From positions 1 to 13,421 of the forward strand of contig CANRXN010000003.1 of assembly GCA_947643945.1 (NCBI GenBank): a DNA stretch of 13,421 nucleotides, read 5' to 3'. The DNA comes from an uncultured Clostridium sp. Lineage in GTDB: Bacteria; Bacillota; Clostridia; TANB77; CAG-508. The notes under the pieces were generated by a model. It saw nothing but the letters and a program-made list of their open reading frames with translations. It ran no database searches and was not told the origin of the DNA. Positions 8,301 to 13,421 of the stretch are shown here, one piece after another (within the stretch, counting starts at the first letter, position 1; the number at the start of each line of letters is the position of its first letter). The translations under genes and the position numbers were made by a program.

Positions 8301-8833
8301 ATCCATGGGATGACCCAGAAGATGTTGTAAAAGTAGAATTACATAGAAAGAAACTAGACGAAGTAGTTGTTAAATTTAGATACTCTATCCGTATATACAA
8401 TCAAGGAGAAGTTGAAGGATATGCAAAAGAAATAACAGACTACATCCCAGAAGGATTAAAATTCGTAGCAGAAGATAACCCAGGATGGGTAGACGAAGGA
8501 AACAATGTAATTTCTACAAAATTATTAGAAAATACCTTATTACAACCAGGAGAATCTGCAGACGTAGAAGTACTATTAACATGGATTAACAATGAAGACA
8601 ACATGGGTGTTATGACCAACACAGCAGAAATCTCAATTGATGACAACCCATATGATTTACCAGACATAGACTCAACACCAGATAACCAAAAGCCAGGAGA
8701 AGACGACATTGACGATGCACCAGTTATGCTATCTATTAGTACAGGGCAAGCAAGAATTTATTTCACCTTAGGATTTGTTGTATTAATAACCGTTGCTGGC
8801 GGAGTTGTACTAATTAAGAGATATGTATTATAA
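5348..8833 (+). CDS. Large secreted surface protein with thioester-like domain and three adhesin-type repeats
   Basis: A 1161-residue protein. Residues 1-29 are a signal peptide (basic MNGKK, hydrophobic core, SYA-KS). Residues about 35-340 resemble the thioester (TQXA/TED) domains of Gram-positive adhesins: Cys92 in NPNFYCVKAG and Gln244 in VNQAVLWYF could form the Cys-Gln bond, the Trp four residues after the Gln being typical. Three related units follow from about 480, 729 and 959, each opening FDLxLxK and containing a YNxGxxxGYA(K/A)(E/Q)I..(I/L)P..L motif (about 547-567, 806-825, 1016-1037), then an Asp-rich stretch ending D(R/I)DS. They look like DUF11/SpaA-type stalk modules; the Lys in FDLALRK might form isopeptide bonds. 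The C-terminus has SISTG (1129-1133), a membrane segment (about 1137-1156) and a short KRYVL tail, so it is cell-surface anchored, perhaps by a non-LPXTG sorting signal. Likely role is adhesion, by inference. Two promoters precede it; no in-frame CGG. Confidence 0.88.
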   Translation: MNGKKILISLVAIMLLLSTILLQSVSYAKSVETGKELIMGVLPLMENSTPHMGYAINNPKTGNLGENKTAAKIWNIVKYTGETQYENPNFYCVKAGVGFVRGENETLRKAPYNLYFNMKTEREEIKKQGEQNGVLKTLVESNFSENGTTINQYNAILAVLDMMYLPGESTENDKKQIIFNAIKDVVNKDESEYKTNPSWELMNKAFELPAGMYDIDFIEENQPTKYSLRDGWALTDNEINAVNQAVLWYFSNYYKVDETVTNTYKETTEHETLYDKVGQHTFSWLNYTTDDETYHVFTSSEDAVGQGNNVNPINSRAMQAGALYEYMISEAKKNASQYENISQVSGTPVTVDTKTLKQENSGDNYIIGPIHMTKKNPTPFTIDFKVKNNGSEISNYQLLNSQKQQVTATIESLVGSDFYLSVPKDQVKDFSIDINVKYNDKTMTLWASSTNELTQPLVEVKTEEVKEPVTLKLEPLPEKFDLKLIKRITAVNDKPVAERIKSVDVSKLNREVDANGNLTETTAKYKMTKDPVSVVKGDIVTYTFRVYNEGTIDGYAKEITEEIPEGLQFLGTTVGEDMQPITDKEELAAVEFNAQNGWSYVQGDMAKIKTTNLALHPIVNGQADTVSHTENLIPAFGHNDGTKTEQDLKYKEISVKFKVTADLVGKAIRNEAAITNDTDKDGDPIDDRDSKPEEWKKDPDDEFYDDDKKWPIYKEDDEDYDNIILPSFDLALRKFIVAVSKDETIEENEYLKNANGSYKREPAVDTSKLNTVGADGKLITTADYNHTKEPVIVQANDIVVYMLRAYNEGEVDGYAAQIKDHLPPHLEYVESDFNKQYGWKVAEDGRTVNTDYLSADEFLIKKAEANESGKIELSYKEVPIMCRVKETAPTSQNITNIADITKYLDASKNPVTDRDSQENNVNLPADKDLPGYKGNETGSYVPGQQDDDDFEKVVIKIFDLALRKWVTEAIVIENGGQTVTQTGHDPWDDPEDVVKVELHRKKLDEVVVKFRYSIRIYNQGEVEGYAKEITDYIPEGLKFVAEDNPGWVDEGNNVISTKLLENTLLQPGESADVEVLLTWINNEDNMGVMTNTAEISIDDNPYDLPDIDSTPDNQKPGEDDIDDAPVMLSISTGQARIYFTLGFVVLITVAGGVVLIKRYVL

Positions 8834-8862
8834 AACTTAAACTAAAATGGCCAACAGGGGTT

Positions 8863-8936
8863 CGTCCCCATTGGTTCCGGGTTTAAATGGGGACAATTCT
8901 TAATGTCCCCATTTAAACCCGGAACCAATGGGGACG
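8863..8936. repeat. Perfect palindromic element, copy B (33-bp arms)
   Basis: Arms 8863-8895 and 8904-8936 are exact reverse complements over 33 bases with the same ATTCTTAA loop as copy A. The inner 23 bp match copy A exactly; the outer 10 bp (CGTCCCCATT) differ. Within each arm GTCCCCATT and AATGGGGAC are themselves inverted, so each arm can fold alone as well as with the other. It is followed by TTTT and may terminate the surface protein transcript. Confidence 0.93.
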
Positions 8937-8969
8937 TTTTGCAATTTCTTTCAAATAACCATTGCAAAA
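8937..8969. repeat. 9-bp inverted repeat overlapping the next promoter
   Basis: TTTTGCAAT (8937-8945) and ATTGCAAAA (8961-8969) are exact inverted copies 15 bases apart. The right copy contains the -35 hexamer TTGCAA of the downstream promoter, so it could be an operator; this is inference. Confidence 0.6.
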
Positions 8970-8990
8970 TAGAACAAAGTATAGTAAAAT
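8962..8990 (+). promoter_or_regulatory. Putative promoter for the PLP enzyme operon
   Basis: TTGCAA (8962-8967), 17-bp spacer, TAAAAT (8985-8990), 33 bp before the GTG start at 9023. Confidence 0.6.
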
Positions 8991-9022
8991 AAAAATAGTT
9001 TAAAATAAAGAAGGAAAAACAA

Positions 9023-10260
9023 GTGAAACAAAGTATAACAGAATTATCAAAAGAAGTAGAACAAGAAATAAAGCCAATTTTAGAAAAAGTAGATAACATC
9101 TGCCTAAAAAATAGTAAAAAAGTTTTACAAGCTTTTCAAGAATGCAATTTACAAGAAGCACATTTGAACGCTTCAACCGGATATGGAATTGATGAGCCAG
9201 GAAGAAATAAAATTGAAGAAATTTATAGTCATATATTTAAAGCAGAAGATAGTTTAGTAAGAGCACAATTAATATCTGGAACACATGCTTTAGCCATCAC
9301 TTTGTCAGCTTTACTAAGACCAAAAGACACCATGCTAAGCATTACAGGAGAACCCTATGATACACTTCAAACTGTAATTGGAATAGGAAAAGAAGAAAGT
9401 AAAAGCTCTTTAAAAGCATTTGACATTCATTATGAACAAATTGACTTAAAAAGCAATGATTTTGCAATTGAAGACATCCAAGAAAGACTAAAAAAGAAAG
9501 ATATAAAACTAGTGGAAATTCAAAAGTCAAGAGGATATTCTACTAGGAAAAGTCTAACCATAGAAAAGATAGAAAAAGTAATCAAAGCGATTCGAGAAGT
9601 AAACCAAGAAGTAATCATTATGGTAGATAACTGTTATGGCGAATTTGTACAGGACAAAGAACCAATCGAAGTAGGAGCAGATATTGCGGTACGGTTCTTT
9701 AATGAAAAATTTAGGAGCTGGAATTGCAACTTCTGGAGCCTACATTGTAGGAAAAAAAGAACTAGTTAAACTATGTGCCGAAAGATTAACTTCACCAGGA
9801 ATTGGAAAGGAAATAGGACCATCGCTAAACCAGAACACGAAAATTATAAAAGGACTATTTTTTGCACCAAGTGTTGTCGCAAGTAGCATAAAAACTGCTA
9901 TTTTTGCAAGTAGTTTATTAGAAAAATTAGGATATGAAGTAGAACCTAAATTTAATGAAACAAGAGCAGATATTGTACAAACCATTCATTTAGGAAATGA
10001 GGAAGATTTAATCAAATTTTGCCAAGGCATACAAATGGGTTCGCCAATTGATGCAAACGTTATTCCCTATCCAGGAGATATGGGAGGATATGAAGACAAA
10101 GTAATTATGGCAGCAGGAACCTTTACACAAGGATCAACCATAGAACTTAGTTGTGACGGGCCAATCCGTGAGCCATATATAGCTTATATGCAAGGCGGAC
10201 TTACATACGAATACGGAAAACTTCGGTATATTAAAAGCAATTGAACATATGAAAAAGTAA
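9023..10260 (+). CDS. PLP-dependent aluminium-resistance / methionine gamma-lyase-like protein, needs two +1 shifts at CGG
   Basis: Member of the YnbB-like fold-type I PLP enzymes, annotated as aluminium resistance protein or methionine gamma-lyase family; the true substrate is unknown. GTG start at 9023 is preceded by AAGAAGGA. The first frame gives 223 residues with SGTHALAITLSALLRP (85-100, cofactor phosphate region) and MVDNCYGEF (200-208, the cofactor-binding Asp). CGG at 9692-9694 is followed within 26 codons by a stop. Skipping C9692 gives AVGSLMKNLGAGIATSGAYIVG, where Lys228 is the expected Schiff-base lysine, four residues past the shift. A second CGG at 10224-10226 would end the protein as LRYIKSN; skipping C10224 gives YEYGKLGILKAIEHMKK, a family-like C-terminus, ending at TAA 10258-10260. 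The total is 411 residues, normal for the family (about 420). It is the first gene of a tight operon, 18 bp from the next ORF. Confidence 0.88.
9692..9695 (+). other. +1 shift site C-GGT (first) in the PLP enzyme gene
   Basis: Codon 224 is CGG (GTA CGG TTC). Skipping C9692 gives GTA GGT TCT TTA ATG AAA, Val-Gly-Ser-Leu-Met-Lys. The family has GSLIKN here, so glycine is the expected residue and the active-site lysine lies beyond the shift. Confidence 0.9.
10224..10227 (+). other. +1 shift site C-GGT (second) in the PLP enzyme gene
   Basis: CTT CGG TAT becomes CTT GGT ATA when C10224 is skipped, giving KLGILKAIEHMKK instead of KLRYIKSN. The unshifted stop is only a few codons away, so an ORF caller would hide this shift as an ordinary C-terminus; the KLG(I/V)L pattern is typical of the family. 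Confidence 0.8.
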
Positions 10261-10278
10261 AAAGAAGGGAGAAATAAA

Positions 10279-11253
10279 ATGTTAGTTGTAACAATTTTAA
10301 CAATTTTAATTATTTTGGTAATTGCCGTTTTGATTTTAGGAGGAAGTGCAGGAAGAAAAACAACCAGAAGAATGGAAAAGGATAAAAAAGAAGCGATTCG
10401 AAATGCAAAAAAACAAATGAAAAATCAAAAAAGACAAAACCAAAAAGCGGAGAAAAATCAATATAGAGACATCTTAAAAGATACTGAAGAAAAGGAAGAA
10501 TTTGAAGAAAATTGGAAAGAAGATTATGAAGAAGAAAACCAAGAAGCAGAAGAATATAACTTTGAACCAGAAAATGAGGAAAAAGAAATAGAAGACGAGC
10601 CTCAAATTGACTTAGACCCATACAAAGACCTAAAGCATGAAATCGAATCAGAAGAAAAAGAAGAGGAATCTGATGATATTCAATTCCTATTTGACGATGA
10701 AGAAGAGGAAGACGAAGAGGACGATGTAGATCCATATGCAGACATAAGAAAAAGTTTAGAACAAGAAAATTTACCTAATTTAAACGAAGATGCTCAAGAA
10801 GACCAAGAAATAGAACAAGAAGAACCAGATGAAGAACAACTTGAAATAGAAGAATTTAGTGATCCATTAGATAGATACATTCAAGAAGCACAAGAAAATG
10901 ACATTGGCTACTTAAATGGAGATGAAGAAGAAAATGACGAAGACGAAGAAGAAAAAGACCCTTTTAAGATACTAATGGAACTAGAAGAAAAACCAAAAAA
11001 GAAAACAACAAAATCAGCAACGAAAAAGACAACCACGAAAACAGGTGAGGCTAAAAAAACAGCAACCAAAAAAGAGCCTGCCAAAAAAACAACTGCTAAA
11101 AAAACAACTGCTAAAAAAGCAACAACAAAAACAACCAAAAAAGAAGCTACAGAAAAAACAACTAGTAAAAAGAAAGCAGGAACCAAAACCACGGGAACTA
11201 AAAAAACAACTACAAAAAAGACAACAACCAAAAAGAAGAAAGAAGATAAATAA
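10279..11253 (+). CDS. Membrane-anchored protein with acidic middle and Lys/Thr-rich tail, function unknown
   Basis: A 324-residue protein I do not recognise as a named family. Residues 2-21 form a single hydrophobic segment, followed by the basic stretch RKTTRRMEKDKKEAIRNAKK, so the rest should face the cytoplasm. Residues about 62-235 are extremely Glu/Asp-rich, with two DPY(K/A)D(L/I)(K/R) motifs (DPYKDLK, DPYADIR) and a DPLDRYI. Residues 236-324 are almost entirely Lys, Thr and Ala with AKKTT-type repeats, like the tails of histone H1-like or AlgP-type proteins. The two halves have opposite charge and could bind each other or nucleic acid. It has no catalytic motif. AGAAGGGAG at 10263-10271 is the ribosome binding site. 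The stop TAA is followed directly by the ATG of the next gene. The A-rich codons reflect composition, not transfer. Confidence 0.8.
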   Translation: MLVVTILTILIILVIAVLILGGSAGRKTTRRMEKDKKEAIRNAKKQMKNQKRQNQKAEKNQYRDILKDTEEKEEFEENWKEDYEEENQEAEEYNFEPENEEKEIEDEPQIDLDPYKDLKHEIESEEKEEESDDIQFLFDDEEEEDEEDDVDPYADIRKSLEQENLPNLNEDAQEDQEIEQEEPDEEQLEIEEFSDPLDRYIQEAQENDIGYLNGDEEENDEDEEEKDPFKILMELEEKPKKKTTKSATKKTTTKTGEAKKTATKKEPAKKTTAKKTTAKKATTKTTKKEATEKTTSKKKAGTKTTGTKKTTTKKTTTKKKKEDK

Positions 11254-12558
11254 ATGAAAGTAATCGTAATTGGTGGAGGACCAAGTGGCATGATGGCAGC
11301 AATCCATGCCAAGCAAAATGGACATCAAGTAATTTTATTAGAAAAAATGAAATCACTTGGAAGAAAATTATTAATAACAGGGAAAGGAAGATGTAATATT
11401 ACATCTTCTTTAGGTATGGAGGAATTTATTAAAAACACGCCAGGAAATGGAAAGTTTTTATATAGCTGTTATCAAAATTTTACCAATCAAGATATCATTG
11501 ACTTTTTAAAAAAACAAGGATTAAACGTAAAAGAAGAAAGAGGGAACCGAATATTTCCTAGTACCGACAAATCACAAGATGTATTAAATTGCTTTATTAA
11601 AAAACTAAAAGAATTAAAAGTAGAAATCAAATATGAAGCAGAAGTAACTAAAATAATAACCAAAAAAGTGGACGAAAAAATAGAAGTAACAGGAGTAATG
11701 GTAAAGCCTAGAACAGCAGGTGTTAAGCAAGAAAAATTAGAAGCAGATAAAATCATTTTAGCAACAGGCGGAAAAAGTTATCCCCTAACAGGGTCAACAG
11801 GAGATGGCTATACATTAGCAAAAGAACTAGGACATACGATAACTGAAATTAAGCCATCCTTAGTACCATTAGAAGCTCATGATAGAGAAACTTGTAAGCA
11901 ATTGCAAGGATTGTCTTTAAAAAATATAGAAATCAAATTTATAGACAACCAAACGAAAAAAGAGATTTACCAAGACTTTGGAGAAATGTTATTTACGCAT
12001 TTTGGTGTGTCAGGACCTACCATTTTAAGTAGCTCAGCACATCTAGTTCGTTACAAAAAAATCCATGAAAAGCTAAAAAACAAGCAAATTACTTTGAAAA
12101 TTGATTTAAAGCCAGCCCTAACAGAAGAAAAATTAGAAGAAAGAATTTTAAGAGATTTTGAAGAATTAAAAAATAAACAATTTAAAAATGGGCTAGATAA
12201 ATTATTACCACAAAAATTAATACCAATCATAATAGAAAAGAGCAAAATTAACAAAGAAAAGAAAATTAATAGCATCACAAAGGAAGAAAGAAAAAGGCTA
12301 GTAGCTTTATTAAAAAACTTTACAATTATGATAAAAGGTTTTCGACCAATTGAAGAGGCAATTATTACAAGTGGTGGAATTTCCACCAAAGAAATAAACC
12401 CCAAAACGATGCAATCTAAGCTAGTAGAAGGACTTTATTTTGCTGGAGAAATAATAGATGTAGATAGCTATACAGGTGGTTTTAATTTACAAATTGCGTA
12501 TTCAACAGGTTATACGGCAGGGGAGTTAACCAAAGCGGATAAAAAACAAGCTGATTAA
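11254..12558 (+). CDS. FAD-dependent oxidoreductase, BaiN/HI0933 (YtfP/YhiN) family
   Basis: A 434-residue flavoprotein of the HI0933-like family; the physiological substrate is mostly unknown, with BaiN in gut clostridia proposed to act on bile acids. The N-terminus MKVIVIGGGPSGMMAAIHAK is a dinucleotide-binding fold (GGGPSG, 7-12) with Glu30 at the end of strand 2. Family hallmarks follow: GRKLLITGKGRCNIT (36-50), ATGGKSYPLTGSTGDGY (170-186), FTHFGVSGPTIL, and the C-terminal TSGGISTKEI and GLYFAGEIIDVDSYTGGFNLQ FAD-contact block. The ATG follows the previous stop with no gap, implying translational coupling; the Shine-Dalgarno is only a weak AAGAAG. The operon neighbour downstream is yigZ-like. 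Bile acid metabolism is only a possibility here, since this family is widespread. Confidence 0.93.
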   Translation: MKVIVIGGGPSGMMAAIHAKQNGHQVILLEKMKSLGRKLLITGKGRCNITSSLGMEEFIKNTPGNGKFLYSCYQNFTNQDIIDFLKKQGLNVKEERGNRIFPSTDKSQDVLNCFIKKLKELKVEIKYEAEVTKIITKKVDEKIEVTGVMVKPRTAGVKQEKLEADKIILATGGKSYPLTGSTGDGYTLAKELGHTITEIKPSLVPLEAHDRETCKQLQGLSLKNIEIKFIDNQTKKEIYQDFGEMLFTHFGVSGPTILSSSAHLVRYKKIHEKLKNKQITLKIDLKPALTEEKLEERILRDFEELKNKQFKNGLDKLLPQKLIPIIIEKSKINKEKKINSITKEERKRLVALLKNFTIMIKGFRPIEEAIITSGGISTKEINPKTMQSKLVEGLYFAGEIIDVDSYTGGFNLQIAYSTGYTAGELTKADKKQAD

Positions 12559-12577
12559 AAAAGAAGAGGAGTTAAAA

Positions 12578-13207
12578 ATGGATTTTGTGACAATTAACGA
12601 AAAATGCCAAGTAGAAATTGTAGAAAAAAAGTCAAAATTTATTGGCACGTTACTTCCAGTAGAAAATGTAGAAGAAGCAGAAAGCCTACTAAAAGAATAC
12701 AAAAAGAAGTATCATGATGCAAGACACAATTGCTATGCTTACCGAATGGTAGAAAACGGGAAAATTCTCGAAAAGTCTAGTGACGATGGGGAACCATCTG
12801 GAACGGCAGGAGCTCCTATGTTAAGCATTCTTAAAAATAATGGGCTAGCAAATGTCTTAATCATTGTTACTAGATATTTTGGGGGAATCTTACTAGGAAC
12901 AGGAGGATTAGTTCGAGCTTATTCTGATAGTTTGTTAGAAGCAATTAAAAAAGCTAAACCGATTAGAAAATGTGAAGGCGTGCAAATGTTAGCAACCATG
13001 GAATATGGAGATTTTGATAGTTTTAAATACTATTGCAAAAATTATGATATTTCGATAATCAAGATAGAATATCATGAGTTAATTCGTTGTAAAATAGAGT
13101 TAGAAGAAATAAAAAAAGAAAAATTATTGCAGGATTTTGAAACAAAAAATGTGATTTTAAAAAATTTGATAGAAATAACCAAAAAATACATTCAAAAAAG
13201 TATATGA
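12578..13207 (+). CDS. YigZ/YvyE family protein (IMPACT domain)
   Basis: A 209-residue protein of the IMPACT/UPF0029 family; the biochemical role is uncertain, with structural links to ribosome- and translation-related domains. The N-terminal domain shows SKFIGTLLPV (19-28), YHDARHNCYAYR (45-56), SSDDGEPSGTAGAPML (67-82) and VTRYFGGILLGTGGLVRAYSDS (97-118), all family signatures. Residues about 140-205 form the smaller ferredoxin-like C-terminal domain. GAGGAG at 12565-12570 sets the ATG start. The gap from the flavoprotein is 19 bp, so it is probably the last gene of the operon that starts at 9023. Confidence 0.95.
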   Translation: MDFVTINEKCQVEIVEKKSKFIGTLLPVENVEEAESLLKEYKKKYHDARHNCYAYRMVENGKILEKSSDDGEPSGTAGAPMLSILKNNGLANVLIIVTRYFGGILLGTGGLVRAYSDSLLEAIKKAKPIRKCEGVQMLATMEYGDFDSFKYYCKNYDISIIKIEYHELIRCKIELEEIKKEKLLQDFETKNVILKNLIEITKKYIQKSI

Positions 13208-13230
13208 AAAAAGTGGTTTTATAAACAAAA

Positions 13231-13245
13231 TGGAAAATGTTTCCA
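13231..13245. repeat. Small inverted repeat upstream of spo0A
   Basis: TGGAAA-ATG-TTTCCA, exact 6-bp arms, ending 8 bp before the -35 hexamer of the spo0A promoter. A possible operator; it has no T-run, so it is not a convincing terminator for the preceding operon. Confidence 0.4.
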
Positions 13246-13252
13246 GAAATTG

Positions 13253-13281
13253 TTGCTTTTTTAAGAATGAACGATTATAAT
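13253..13281 (+). promoter_or_regulatory. spo0A: Promoter for spo0A
   Basis: TTGCTT (13253-13258), 17-bp spacer, perfect TATAAT (13276-13281). The ribosome binding site AGGAGGA (13307-13313) precedes the ATG at 13319. I see no clear 0A box or sigma-H promoter within the visible gap. Confidence 0.65.
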
Positions 13282-13318
13282 AAGAGCTGTTAAAAAATTA
13301 CAATTTAGGAGGAGAAAA

Positions 13319-13421
13319 ATGAAAGAAAAGCTTAGTATTTTAATCGCAGATGATAATCAAGAATTTAGCTATACCTTATCTTCTTATATTAATGGACAAG
13401 AAGATATGGAAGTAGTAGCCG
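13319..13421 (+). CDS. spo0A: Sporulation response regulator Spo0A, N-terminus (partial at window end)
   Basis: Master regulator of sporulation; a phospho-acceptor receiver domain joined to a DNA-binding domain. Only the first 34 codons are present. MKEKLSILIADDNQEFSYTL followed by SSYINGQEDMEVVA matches the Spo0A receiver start, with the acidic pair Asp11-Asp12 in ADDN and the characteristic GQEDMEV block. The strong AGGAGGA and the promoter at 13253-13281 suggest transcription independent of the yigZ operon. The phosphorylated aspartate and the effector domain lie beyond the window. Confidence 0.92.
   Translation, partial: MKEKLSILIADDNQEFSYTLSSYINGQEDMEVVA

Noticed and set aside
8842..9099. 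Antisense ORF through palindrome copy B
   Set aside because: It arises from the element's open frame (the PGLNGDIKNCPHLNPEP pattern also seen at 3572-3802) and has no gene-like features.
2677..10227. CGG read as Arg with the next base skipped, instead of skipping C and reading Gly
   Set aside because: It would restore the same downstream frame, but Gly is the expected residue at GSLMKN, KLGIL and STGGS from my knowledge of the families. Alignments could settle plsX and the other two dacF sites.
2677..10227. Homopolymer-type sequencing errors
   Set aside because: None of the six sites lies in a homopolymer run; the extra base is always C before GG, in contexts such as GTACGGTTC and GCACGGAAT. 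It cannot be fully excluded without reads.
10908..11328. Antisense ORFs rich in Phe/Val/Cys opposite the Lys/Thr-rich tail
   Set aside because: Artefacts of the repetitive AAA/ACA codons on the coding strand; no start signals.

Overview
The window is AT-rich (roughly one third G+C by eye) and comes from a Gram-positive, low-GC bacterium of the Bacillota. A Spo0A start at the right edge and a DacF-type carboxypeptidase suggest a spore-forming lineage, most likely an uncultured clostridium. Translation and lipid genes are typical of that group; arginine is mostly AGA.

Layout. Positions 1-683 hold the 3' end of fusA (EF-G), followed by a 270-bp leader with a tandem 72-bp repeat and then tuf (EF-Tu). 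A terminator and a new promoter separate tuf from plsX, and acpP follows from its own promoter. A large palindromic element lies between acpP and a convergent dacF. Divergent from dacF is a 1161-residue secreted surface protein with a thioester-like N-terminal domain and three related adhesin-type repeats. A second copy of the palindrome follows it. Then comes a compact + strand operon: a PLP enzyme of the aluminium-resistance / methionine gamma-lyase-like family, a membrane-anchored acidic protein with a Lys/Thr-rich tail, a BaiN/HI0933-type flavoprotein, and a YigZ/IMPACT protein. The start of spo0A, with its own promoter, closes the window.

Main observation. Three genes look broken by single-base insertions (plsX once, dacF three times, the PLP enzyme twice), but all six breaks are the same event. 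Each is an in-frame CGG where the family-like frame resumes if the C is skipped and the following GGN is read as glycine. I found no in-frame CGG anywhere else in the coding sequence of the window, so every in-frame CGG here is a +1 shift site. Reading C-GGN as Gly restores a 337-aa PlsX, a 425-aa DacF with SxxK, SxN and KTG in register, and a 411-aa PLP enzyme with its Schiff-base lysine and proper C-terminus. This is best explained by systematic +1 frameshifting or four-base (CGGN) decoding as glycine, possibly because CGG has no arginine tRNA in this organism. Sequencing error is the alternative but fits the uniform pattern badly. I therefore annotate the three genes as intact CDSs that need recoding, not as pseudogenes.

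Other notable structure: a pair of 70-74 bp perfect palindromes whose outer arms differ but stay complementary, one of which supplies the DacF C-terminus and stop codon; and a recurring TTGCTT-N17-TAAAAT/TATAAT promoter form.
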